Shown here piece by piece: positions 35,904-43,549 of a stretch of DNA of 64,000 nucleotides (the stretch's first letter is position 1; every line of letters starts with the position of its first letter). A model generated the notes under the pieces. It saw only the letters and a program-made list of their open reading frames with translations. It had not been told where the DNA came from and did no database searches. Source of the DNA: JACKFE01 sp050248735 (GTDB lineage: Bacteria > Nitrospirota > Nitrospiria > Nitrospirales > UBA8639); the NCBI GenBank assembly GCA_050248735.1, contig JBFWRU010000006.1, positions 186,001 through 250,000 on the forward strand. The letters are read 5' to 3'. The position numbers and the translations under genes were made by a program.

Positions 35904-37154
35904 TTAAAAGTTTCTACTAAGCAATTGAACCGTAACGATATCTCCGGGGTTCACGCGTTCAACTTCCATCGGCACATCGATAAATCCATTCGCTTTGACC
36001 ATAGAGGTCAAGATGCCGGATCCTTGACCGCCCGTGGTTCTAACCGTGAGCATGCCATTTTCCTGTTTGAGGATGCCACGAAGGAAATGACGCCGGTCCG
36101 TATGCTTGGAGAATTTCTCCTGAAACACGGCCTGGACAACCGGTCGTTTCCAGGTTGTGTGACCGCCCATTTTTAAGATGGCTAAACGGACCAACTGATC
36201 AAATGTGACCATGGAAGACACCGGATTCCCGGGAAGCCCAAAAGCCAGCTTGTCTTGAATTTTTCCGAACGCGACGGGTTGCCCGGGACGAATCGCCAAT
36301 TTCCAGAAATTCATCTCGGCCCCAAGTTCGGAAAATACCGGTTTGGTAAAGTCATAATCTCCCATGGAGACGCCACCGGACAAGACTAAGATTTCACAGG
36401 ACAGGCCTTGGCGAATTTTACTCTTTAAGGAGTCGGGATCATCTTTGGCAATTCCTAAAAGAACCGGAATACCTCCCGCTTCTTGAACCGCAGCGGCAAT
36501 ACCATAACTATTGGAATTGACGATTTTATGTTCATCAAACCGTTCGTCCAGGTCAGCCAGTTCATCGCCCGTTGATAAGATAGCCACTCTGGGACGTTGA
36601 TGCACAAGGACAAAGGATTTGGCAAGGATCGCCAACATCCCAATTTCGCCGGATCGTAGCTGCGTCCCTTTCGCAATAATACAATCTCCCTGCTTAACAT
36701 CCTCACCCTTAGGCCGGATATTCACACCCAAGCCTGCTTCCGGTTTCATAATGCGAACGGTGGTATCGGACGGCTCGGTAAATTCCACTCGAACGACGGT
36801 ATCTGCGCCATCGGGCATGGGCGCGCCTGTCATAATCCGGATGGCTTCGCCCGGACCAACGGTTTTGGTCGCAACCCCTCCAGCCTGGACCTCTTCAATA
36901 ATGCGCAACTCGGGAATTCTGGTAATGGCATAATCCTGTTTGATATCAGCCCATCGGACCGCAAACCCGTCCATGGCGGAATTGTCCCATGGCGGATTGT
37001 CCCGTGGAGCGATGATATCTTCCCCCAGAACCCTCCCAAGGGCATCCAATAAACTCACCTTTTCACAACCCAGAACAGAGGCGGCGTTGAGCACAATATC
37101 CTGGGCTTGCTCTAAAGGCGTTAATCCATCCATGGTCTTCATTCTACTTTCCAT
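35904..37154 (-). CDS. moeA: Molybdopterin molybdenumtransferase MoeA
   Basis: MoeA inserts molybdate into adenylylated molybdopterin, the last step of Mo-cofactor synthesis, in the cytosol. The 416-residue product has the family's domains: PRDNPPWDNSAMDGFAVR (active-site region), IMTGAPMPDGADTVV, the MogA-like domain with ILSTGDEL, SGGVSMGDYDF and LPGNPVSS, and a C-terminal beta domain. I start at ATG 37154, with AGGAA six bases upstream; a TTG one codon earlier has no support. It lies 23 bases after the Mrp gene and feeds MobB downstream. Confidence 0.96.
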   Translation of the reverse strand: MESRMKTMDGLTPLEQAQDIVLNAASVLGCEKVSLLDALGRVLGEDIIAPRDNPPWDNSAMDGFAVRWADIKQDYAITRIPELRIIEEVQAGGVATKTVGPGEAIRIMTGAPMPDGADTVVRVEFTEPSDTTVRIMKPEAGLGVNIRPKGEDVKQGDCIIAKGTQLRSGEIGMLAILAKSFVLVHQRPRVAILSTGDELADLDERFDEHKIVNSNSYGIAAAVQEAGGIPVLLGIAKDDPDSLKSKIRQGLSCEILVLSGGVSMGDYDFTKPVFSELGAEMNFWKLAIRPGQPVAFGKIQDKLAFGLPGNPVSSMVTFDQLVRLAILKMGGHTTWKRPVVQAVFQEKFSKHTDRRHFLRGILKQENGMLTVRTTGGQGSGILTSMVKANGFIDVPMEVERVNPGDIVTVQLLSRNF

Positions 37155-37177
37155 CAAAGGTTCCTATTGAGCAGATA

Positions 37178-38137
37178 TTATTTCTTGAAAGGAGCCGGTC
37201 GAGCCGCCACCTTTACCAATGAACTTTTCTTCTTGCAAAACTCCTCGACTTTGTTGGCAATATTATGAATCGCTTCCGCCGTAGGCATGTCCGAATGAAA
37301 TAAGGCATAGGGCTCTCCGCGATCACTTTGCAACACCAGATCGGGATCAAGGGGGACACGACCTAAAAATGGTACGCCCATATCTGCCGCACTGGCTTCC
37401 CCTCCTCCTTTTCTGAATACCTCAATCGATTCATGGCAATGGGGGCATTCCAAACCGCTCATATTTTCAATGATTCCGATAATCGGCAACTCACTATCCC
37501 GTGCAAAGCTGACGGATTTCCTGGAGTCCAACAACGCTACTTCCTGGGGAGTGGAGACGATGACACAGCCTGTGACATCGCCAATGAGGTCGATCGTGGT
37601 CACGGATTCATTCCCGGTTCCTGGAGGCAAATCAATCAGCAAAAAGTTTAAATCCTGCCATTCCACTCCACCTAGCAACTGATTAATAAATTCATATTTA
37701 TAGGCATCCCGCCAGATGATGGGATCATCGGAGTTTTGCAGAAGGAACGACATAGAGGCAATTTTCAAATTATAGACTTGATGAGGAATAATGCCTCCTC
37801 CCGTGCTCACCTTTAATTTCTGCCCTTCCGCTCCCATCATTTTGGGAATATTGGGGCCATGAATATCCATATCACAGACCCCGACCTCATAACCTTTGAG
37901 GGCCAGGCTGATAGCCAGGTTGGTGGTCATCGTGCTTTTTCCTACACCACCCTTATTACTCATCACCAACACTTTATAGTCGATCCGCTCCATTCGTTTA
38001 TTCACCAACCATCGGCTGTGCCCCTCTTTATCTTTTTGGCACGTCTCATTTTCGTCACAAATGGCACAAGCCCACATATAAGTACAGACATCTCCACTCG
38101 AAGGAGACGGTTGAATCACTTTTAGTTCACTTGCCAT
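37178..38137 (-). CDS. mrp: Mrp/NBP35-type Fe-S cluster carrier ATPase
   Basis: These P-loop ATPases hold and pass on a [4Fe-4S] cluster. The 319-residue product has a deviant Walker A (SNKGGVGKST), DMDIHGPNIPKM, IDLPPGTGNE, and a C-terminal CPHC pair, the bridging ligands of the family. An N-terminal stretch with four cysteines (C-x5-C-x2-C-x5-C within residues 19-35) recalls the extra cluster of eukaryotic NBP35 rather than plain Mrp. I start at ATG 38137 (GGGAGG five bases upstream); GTG two codons earlier would overlap that site. Its place between mog and moeA suggests a supply of clusters to a Mo/Fe-S enzyme. Confidence 0.9.
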   Translation of the reverse strand: MASELKVIQPSPSSGDVCTYMWACAICDENETCQKDKEGHSRWLVNKRMERIDYKVLVMSNKGGVGKSTMTTNLAISLALKGYEVGVCDMDIHGPNIPKMMGAEGQKLKVSTGGGIIPHQVYNLKIASMSFLLQNSDDPIIWRDAYKYEFINQLLGGVEWQDLNFLLIDLPPGTGNESVTTIDLIGDVTGCVIVSTPQEVALLDSRKSVSFARDSELPIIGIIENMSGLECPHCHESIEVFRKGGGEASAADMGVPFLGRVPLDPDLVLQSDRGEPYALFHSDMPTAEAIHNIANKVEEFCKKKSSLVKVAARPAPFKK

Positions 38138-38220
38138 GAACACCTCCCTATCCCACTGATAATGTCACAAATAATGACCAAGAAATTTCCAAACCCTATT
38201 GGAACCATCCCTATGCTGCC

Positions 38221-38682
38221 CTAGGAGACCTTTTCGACGATATGCTCCAATAAGGGAGCCACAATTTCAAAATTTTCTTTTATACCTTTTGGGCTTCCGG
38301 GAAGATTAATAATGAGGGTTCGTCCTTTAATGCCTGCCGTGCCCCTCGATAACATGGCCGTTCGGACTTTTTTTAAACTTTCCGCCCTCATTGCTTCGCC
38401 GATACCTGGAATTTCTTTTTCAATCACATCCCGGGTTGCTTCAGGGACCCAATCGGTAGGCCGAACTCCGGTCCCACCCAGAGTGAATACCACAGAGAGA
38501 CCCGTCTCTTGACACATTTGCTGTAATCTTGTTGTTACCTCATGCCGGTCATCCGCAACGACTTCATAGGATACGAGGGTCATTTGGTAACTCGTCAAGC
38601 TCTCTTCGAGAATTTTCCGACAGGTATCCGGTTCGCCTCCGAGGATTTTGCTATTCACGAGCACCACCGCCACATTCATCAC
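38221..38682 (-). CDS. mog: MogA/MoaB-family molybdopterin adenylyltransferase
   Basis: Members adenylylate molybdopterin before MoeA inserts molybdenum. The 153-residue product has the conserved GGTGVRPTDWVPEAT motif (residues 69-83), the SRGTAGI loop and NLPGSPKG, all at the nucleotide and pterin site, and the usual length for a single MogA domain. MoaB and MogA cannot be told apart from sequence alone here. It begins nine bases after the tatC stop, so the two are certainly cotranscribed. Confidence 0.92.
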   Translation of the reverse strand: MMNVAVVLVNSKILGGEPDTCRKILEESLTSYQMTLVSYEVVADDRHEVTTRLQQMCQETGLSVVFTLGGTGVRPTDWVPEATRDVIEKEIPGIGEAMRAESLKKVRTAMLSRGTAGIKGRTLIINLPGSPKGIKENFEIVAPLLEHIVEKVS

Positions 38683-38691
38683 GGAGGCCTC

Positions 38692-39636
38692 TTATTTTCC
38701 ACGAGGATTTTCCGGGACACTGACATAATCATCATCGCCGGCACCAGCTACCGCACCGACCGGTTGAGGGCTAGCCGTGCGAGGGACAACGGCACCGGCC
38801 TTGGTAGGTGCTTCATCTTCTACAGGTCGCTTTTTCCCGAAAATCCCCGCACTAATAATGCCTACCTCGTAAAAGAAATACATGGGGATAGCCATAATAC
38901 ATTGATTAAAAGGATCTGGCGTGGGAGTAAGAATGGCTGCAAATAAAAACGATCCCAAAAAGGCCCACTTCCGATATTGTTTAAGCAGTGGTGCGTCAAC
39001 CCATCCCAATTTGGCCATAAGGGTGAGGGCCAAGGGCACTTCGAAAATTAACCCAAAAATGACCAATAACCACAAAACAAACCCTACATAATTGGCGATG
39101 GAAATCTGGGCAATGAACCCCGCAGCCAACCCATACGAAATGAGAAAATGCAGGGCAAACGGGAGAACAATAAAAAAGCAAAAGATGAGACCGAGAAAAA
39201 ATGCAACACTACTGATAGCCGTAAAGGGGCCAACAAATCTCCGTTCCTGCACATGCAATCCGGGCACGACAAATTGCCAAATTTCCCACAACCAGTATGG
39301 GAGAGTGAGCACCACCGCCACCAAACCGGCCACTTTCACATTTTGCCATAGTGCTTCGGCCGGGGAGAGAAACACAAAAGGAATTTTGGGCAGGTCGGAT
39401 GGGACCCATTCCCCGGAATTCGGAATGAAATAATTTTGAAGCGGGATACGCAGCCAGGAGACGAGAAGATCGGCATAAAAGAACGTGCCCACAAATACCA
39501 GGGCCATCACCACAACGGATCGGGTCAATCGCTTCTGAAATTCAAATAGATGCTCCATAACGGGCATCTTTTTGTCTTCCAGGGGCTTGAAGACTTTTTC
39601 TTCAAACCATTTACCCCAACGACTTTGGTCTGCCAT
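38692..39636 (-). CDS. tatC: Sec-independent protein translocase TatC
   Basis: TatC recognises twin-arginine signal peptides and forms the receptor of the Tat system, which exports folded, cofactor-loaded proteins. The 314-residue product has six membrane segments and the family signature MEHLFEFQKRL (for HLxELRxRL). The conserved Glu and Pro of the first periplasmic loop are present (LSPAEALWQ). It is longer than the usual ~250 residues, with ~25 extra at the start and a polar ~50-residue C-terminal tail. No tatA or tatB is in this window. It heads an operon with Mo-cofactor genes, as expected if its main client is a molybdoenzyme. Confidence 0.96.
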   Translation of the reverse strand: MADQSRWGKWFEEKVFKPLEDKKMPVMEHLFEFQKRLTRSVVVMALVFVGTFFYADLLVSWLRIPLQNYFIPNSGEWVPSDLPKIPFVFLSPAEALWQNVKVAGLVAVVLTLPYWLWEIWQFVVPGLHVQERRFVGPFTAISSVAFFLGLIFCFFIVLPFALHFLISYGLAAGFIAQISIANYVGFVLWLLVIFGLIFEVPLALTLMAKLGWVDAPLLKQYRKWAFLGSFLFAAILTPTPDPFNQCIMAIPMYFFYEVGIISAGIFGKKRPVEDEAPTKAGAVVPRTASPQPVGAVAGAGDDDYVSVPENPRGK

Positions 39637-39668
39637 TTTGTAGTTCCGTGCCCGATGCAGACGTTGAG

Positions 39669-39707
39669 AAGGGAATTTCTTCGATCATGAATGGAAGAAA
39701 TTCCCTT
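39669..39707 (-). terminator. Strong hairpin between the HtrA gene and tatC
   Basis: AAGGGAATTTCTTC and its exact reverse complement are 11 bases apart, giving a 14-bp stem. It lies 28 bases after the HtrA stop and before tatC. There is no T-run on the minus side, so it may be a transcription attenuator, RNA-end protector or weak terminator that separates the two transcripts. Confidence 0.6.
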
Positions 39708-39734
39708 TTCCTCAACCCTTATTGGGCATGCTTA

Positions 39735-41279
39735 TTAAGGATTCACAGCAATAAACAGGTTATTGCCCCGCCTATTCACCAGCAATACGACTAATTCTTC
39801 TTTGCCGATTTTCGAGACGATTCGCTTGTAATCGTCAAGGGTTTTGATGGGCTCACGGCTAACTTCCTGAATCACATCGCCCGCTTGAATTCCGGCCCCT
39901 TCCACGGTACTTCCGGCTTCGACCTTGGCAACCACCACACCCTTCGTGGATTCCGGAATGTTGTATTGTTTCTGATTGTCAGAATTGATGGCTTCAACAG
40001 TGAGGCCAGCCAAGACGTTATTGGGTATTTCCACGGCCGGAGCTTTTTCTCCATCACTTTTCTCACCCTTTTTGGCTTGCGCCAGCATATCATCCGGAGG
40101 ACGTTCTCCCAGCTCCAGTCCTAACGTGATTTCCTTGCCATCTCGAAGAACCTTCAAGTCTTTTTTCTTTCCCACCTTTGTACGGGCGACAATATTCCGG
40201 AGATGGTTAACATCCTTAACTTCCTCACTACCATATTGCAAAATCACATCACCCCGTTGAAGCCCAGCCTTGGCGGAAGGACCCTCTTCGTGAACTTCAC
40301 TAATTAACACTCCGCCTTTATGGGATTCGGGGAGCTGAAAGGATTGGGCTAAAGCCGGAGTCAGTTCCTGAATCGCGACTCCCATCCACCCCCTGACCAC
40401 CTTACCGGTTTGAATGAGGCTATCCGTAATATCTTTGGCAATACTCACCGCAATCGCAAACCCGACGCCTTCAGATCCACCGGTCCGTGAGAAAATCGCC
40501 GTATTGATCCCGATAAGCTCACCCTTCATATTGACGAGCGCTCCGCCGGAATTCCCGGGATTAATGGCCGCATCGGTTTGAATGAAATCTTCATATTCGG
40601 TAATACCCACGCTCCCACGGCCAAGGGCACTGATAATGCCAAAAGATACCGATGACTTCAGTCCAAAGGGACTTCCGATCGCCAGGACCACATCACCAAC
40701 CCGCAACGTATCGTAATTCCCCCAGGGGATGGAGGGCAGATCATGAGTCCCATTTTTCACTTTGATCACAGCCAAGTCCGTTTTGGGATCCGTCCCGACC
40801 ACTGTCGCTGGCGATTCCCGCCCGTCACTGAATGTCACGTTAATTTCACTGGCATCTTCCACGACATGGTTATTCGTTAGAATATAACCACGTGCATCAA
40901 TAATGACCCCCGATCCCGCACTCATACCCGGAGGTCCTGGAGGACGACCAGGCCCGCCACCACCGGGAGGGCCACCACCAGGAGGCCCACCGGGGGGACC
41001 ACCGAAGGGACCTGGAGGCAATTGTTGTCGGCCAGCAGGTCCGCCTCCACCTGTCACTGCGACATTGACGACAGCCGGACCAACCTTTTCAACAATGTCG
41101 GCAAAGCCTTCCAGAAAAGCAGATGGTACAGCCGCCTGAGCATGCGAAGGGAACACGAATCCTGTGCCCCACACTCCGCCTACCAGACCTACCCCCAAGA
41201 TAAGACCGGCAAAGCCTCTCCATATGGTAGACTTCATCGGATAGGCCCTGCCCCAATTACCCCGTAACTTGTGCATCAT
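39735..41279 (-). CDS. htrA: HtrA/DegP-type periplasmic serine protease
   Basis: The 514-residue protein has a signal-like segment (residues 21-48, ending HAQA). A Pro/Gly-rich stretch of about 43 residues (77-119) precedes the protease domain, whose triad is His138 (TNNHVV), Asp168 (KTDLAVIKV) and Ser244 (NPGNSGGAL). Two PDZ domains follow (about 300-395 and 420-510). HtrA proteases degrade or refold misfolded envelope proteins. The start at 41279 has AGGGAG seven bases upstream; ATG 41237 would also keep the signal peptide. The Pro/Gly insertion falls where DegP has its LA loop or N-terminal linker and is unusually low in complexity. Confidence 0.95.
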   Translation of the reverse strand: MMHKLRGNWGRAYPMKSTIWRGFAGLILGVGLVGGVWGTGFVFPSHAQAAVPSAFLEGFADIVEKVGPAVVNVAVTGGGGPAGRQQLPPGPFGGPPGGPPGGGPPGGGGPGRPPGPPGMSAGSGVIIDARGYILTNNHVVEDASEINVTFSDGRESPATVVGTDPKTDLAVIKVKNGTHDLPSIPWGNYDTLRVGDVVLAIGSPFGLKSSVSFGIISALGRGSVGITEYEDFIQTDAAINPGNSGGALVNMKGELIGINTAIFSRTGGSEGVGFAIAVSIAKDITDSLIQTGKVVRGWMGVAIQELTPALAQSFQLPESHKGGVLISEVHEEGPSAKAGLQRGDVILQYGSEEVKDVNHLRNIVARTKVGKKKDLKVLRDGKEITLGLELGERPPDDMLAQAKKGEKSDGEKAPAVEIPNNVLAGLTVEAINSDNQKQYNIPESTKGVVVAKVEAGSTVEGAGIQAGDVIQEVSREPIKTLDDYKRIVSKIGKEELVVLLVNRRGNNLFIAVNP

Positions 41280-41692
41280 CCCATTCTCCCTGTTTAAAAA
41301 TATGAGTGGTGGAGTGCTAACGAGTCGATTTCTGACTAATTTTGCCCCGGTTCCTAAGCTCTAAACCTGATCAAGCCTATCATAAAGAGCATAAGTTTTT
41401 GATATTACTATATTTGTTCCCCCACGTTCAAAGTCAAAGTTCCGATTGGGAAAAAAGGTAAAAAAGCGGCAATCCAACTCCCTCAAGATACCGCTTCAAA
41501 AGATCAGAAATCGGAATGTGCCGATTCAATTCACCGTACCAGGTGGGATTTCCTCTATTCAACCAATATATATATAGGAATATTGAATATGACAGATATT
41601 TTCGAACCGAGATTGGGAAACCGGAGGCTAGATTCTGATGAAATAGATCTTCTCAGGAAATCGGAAAAGAGGGACTGATTGAAAAACTCCTA
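41280..41692. other. 413-bp gap upstream of htrA
   Basis: AT-rich sequence with a short TA alternation near 41566-41576. No gene is seen on either strand. It should contain the htrA promoter; I could not assign a sigma-factor site with confidence. Confidence 0.5.
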
Positions 41693-42046
41693 TTACTCTA
41701 AAATGTCAAGCAAAGACCCTAGTACTTTATCCTGAGTCCGAAGACTGGCCACATTGACTTCAAATAAATGGGCGGCCTGCAAAGTATTGGAGAGTTCCTC
41801 TGCCAAATCGACGTTGGATCCTTCCCTAAGGTTAAGACCACCTGCATCTTGAGTGAAAAACGAAGGACCGGAGGTCTGATCGTGGTTCAAGGTCACCCGA
41901 ACACCTCCAGAAGGACTCTCCTCCAGAATGGCTGTGATCCGTTTAAACCCCTCGGTCTGAGCATTGGCAATATTATGGGCACTGGCACCTAACAATCGGC
42001 CGGCGGCCTGCATCCCGGTTAAGGCTATTCCGTATCCTCCCAACAT
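41693..42046 (-). CDS. Flagellar basal-body rod-like protein (FlgC/FlgG family type)
   Basis: The 117-residue product begins MLGGYGIALTGMQAAGRLLGASAHNIANAQTEGFKR in part, the N-terminal signature of rod, hook and hook-associated proteins (A-x-N-I-A-N-x-x-T-x-G-F/Y). It ends with EVNVASLRTQDKVLGSLLDIL in part, the matching C-terminal helix that pairs with the N-terminal one in the rod. The middle is short, as in FlgC or FlgB. I start at ATG 42046 (GGAGG five bases upstream). No other flagellar gene is in the window, so it is either a stray rod gene or an export-linked protein of another structure. Confidence 0.75.
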   Translation of the reverse strand: MLGGYGIALTGMQAAGRLLGASAHNIANAQTEGFKRITAILEESPSGGVRVTLNHDQTSGPSFFTQDAGGLNLREGSNVDLAEELSNTLQAAHLFEVNVASLRTQDKVLGSLLDILE

Positions 42047-42323
42047 CATATCCTCCCGATCAACTTTTAGTGTTTGCAAACCTTATTGGCCGCTATGCCA
42101 CCTATTCATCTAATCCCATCGACAAATGAAGAGAAAACTTTCCAGCAGCCCAGAGGTATAATCTGACATTCCCCCCCCACGTATTTTCATTGCTTAAAGC
42201 TGGAAGCTTTCAAAAGCGAACGGTTTACTCATTGAGAGCTGAAGGTTCCAATTAATTTTGGTATGTTGTTCACTATTACGCTCATTTCATAAACATTCAA
42301 TTTCTTCCGTCTTGGGCATTGTT

Positions 42324-43280
42324 ATGCATGGCCTTCATTTCCATCAAACCCTGCAATATCGAACAGATCTTCCCCTAGCCCCTCTTCCTCAGCACGAAGC
42401 TCGGATTGATGTGTTGCTGGCCGGCATTTGCTCGACGGATCTTCACATTCTTCAAGGGTATATGGGATTTTCAGGGATCTTGGGGCACGAATTCGTCGGA
42501 AAAGTCACAGAATCTCCAGACGATCCATTTTGGGTCGGGAAACGGGTAGTCGGGGAAATCAATGCGTCTTGTCGAATCTGCCCAACCTGCCTTAAAGGAA
42601 GATCGAGCCATTGCCCACATCGCACGGTCCTGGGAATCCAAGGACGGGACGGAGTCTTTGCAGAAAGCGTTACCCTTCCAACTGCCAACTTACGGGTTGT
42701 TCCTCAGACCCTAACCGATGATCAGGCCGTATTCGTGGAACCCTTGGCGGCGGCTTGTGAAGTGACCCAACAAATGCATGTGGAGCCTACAGAGAAAATT
42801 GTGGTCCTTGGCGATGGAAAACTCGGACTCTTATGTGCTCAAGTATTGGCTTTGCAGGGTTGTGCCGTACAGGTGTTAGGAAAACATCCTGAACATGCCG
42901 AGTGGTTGGCCGAACGCGGAATTTCTTTTGTCACGACCCCTGTAGATATTTCAAAACAAGCAGATCTGGTTGTGGAGGCCACCGGAAGTCCGGCCGGATT
43001 TGACTTGGCCCTACAGCTCCTTCGCCCCCGCGGGAGATTGATTCTGAAATCAACCTATCATGGCACACTCGCCATCAGGATGGCCGACATCGTGATTCAT
43101 GAAATCTCGATTATCGGGTCTCGCTGTGGTCCCTTTGAGCCCTCGCTTCGCCTGTTGGACAACCACTTGATTGATGTGAAGCCATTCATCCATGCTCGCT
43201 ATCCTTTGTCTCAAGGGATACGTGCCATGGAACGGGCAGCCCAAGGCGGCACATTAAAAGTGTTATTGCATCCTGACTAA
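42324..43280 (+). CDS. Zinc-dependent medium-chain alcohol dehydrogenase-like protein
   Basis: The 318-residue product belongs to the MDR superfamily, which oxidises or reduces alcohols, polyols and aldehydes with NAD(P). Visible: AGICSTDLHIL (first catalytic Zn ligand Cys and Asp pair), GHEFVGKV (His-Glu), the four-cysteine structural Zn lobe (C-x-x-C-x-x-C-x7-C in SCRICPTC...HCPH), and the Rossmann loop VLGDGKLGLL. Length is slightly below the usual ~340. I start at ATG 42324, where the fold begins. The substrate is not deducible. It is alone on its strand, ahead of tRNA-Thr. Confidence 0.9.
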   Translation: MHGLHFHQTLQYRTDLPLAPLPQHEARIDVLLAGICSTDLHILQGYMGFSGILGHEFVGKVTESPDDPFWVGKRVVGEINASCRICPTCLKGRSSHCPHRTVLGIQGRDGVFAESVTLPTANLRVVPQTLTDDQAVFVEPLAAACEVTQQMHVEPTEKIVVLGDGKLGLLCAQVLALQGCAVQVLGKHPEHAEWLAERGISFVTTPVDISKQADLVVEATGSPAGFDLALQLLRPRGRLILKSTYHGTLAIRMADIVIHEISIIGSRCGPFEPSLRLLDNHLIDVKPFIHARYPLSQGIRAMERAAQGGTLKVLLHPD

Positions 43281-43363
43281 ATAAATGAGGCCTTAACTTT
43301 TCCACTATAAGGGCTGGTTGCAATCCCCGGCCTTTGGTATGATCTCCCTTATTGATGAATCGA

Positions 43364-43439
43364 GCTGGCGTAGCTCAATCGGCAGAGCAGCGGTTTTGTA
43401 AACCGCAGGTCGGAGGTTCGATTCCTCTCGCCAGCTCCA
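43364..43439 (+). tRNA. trnT: tRNA-Thr (anticodon TGT)
   Basis: Acceptor stem GCTGGCG pairs with CGCCAGC, the D arm is GCTC...GAGC, the anticodon stem CGGTT/AACCG encloses TTTGTAA with TGT at 43397-43399, and the T arm has GGTTCGATTCC. The 3' CCA is encoded (43437-43439). All positions are standard, so it should be functional. Confidence 0.98.
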
Positions 43440-43549
43440 TCTTCATTCCCGCTTCTAGTCGTGTTCACACCCCGCCACTCGTCATCGATCAACCATTGTT
43501 TACAGGCACACACCTTAGAAATGACGGCTTATCAGCCTAAGGAGAATAT

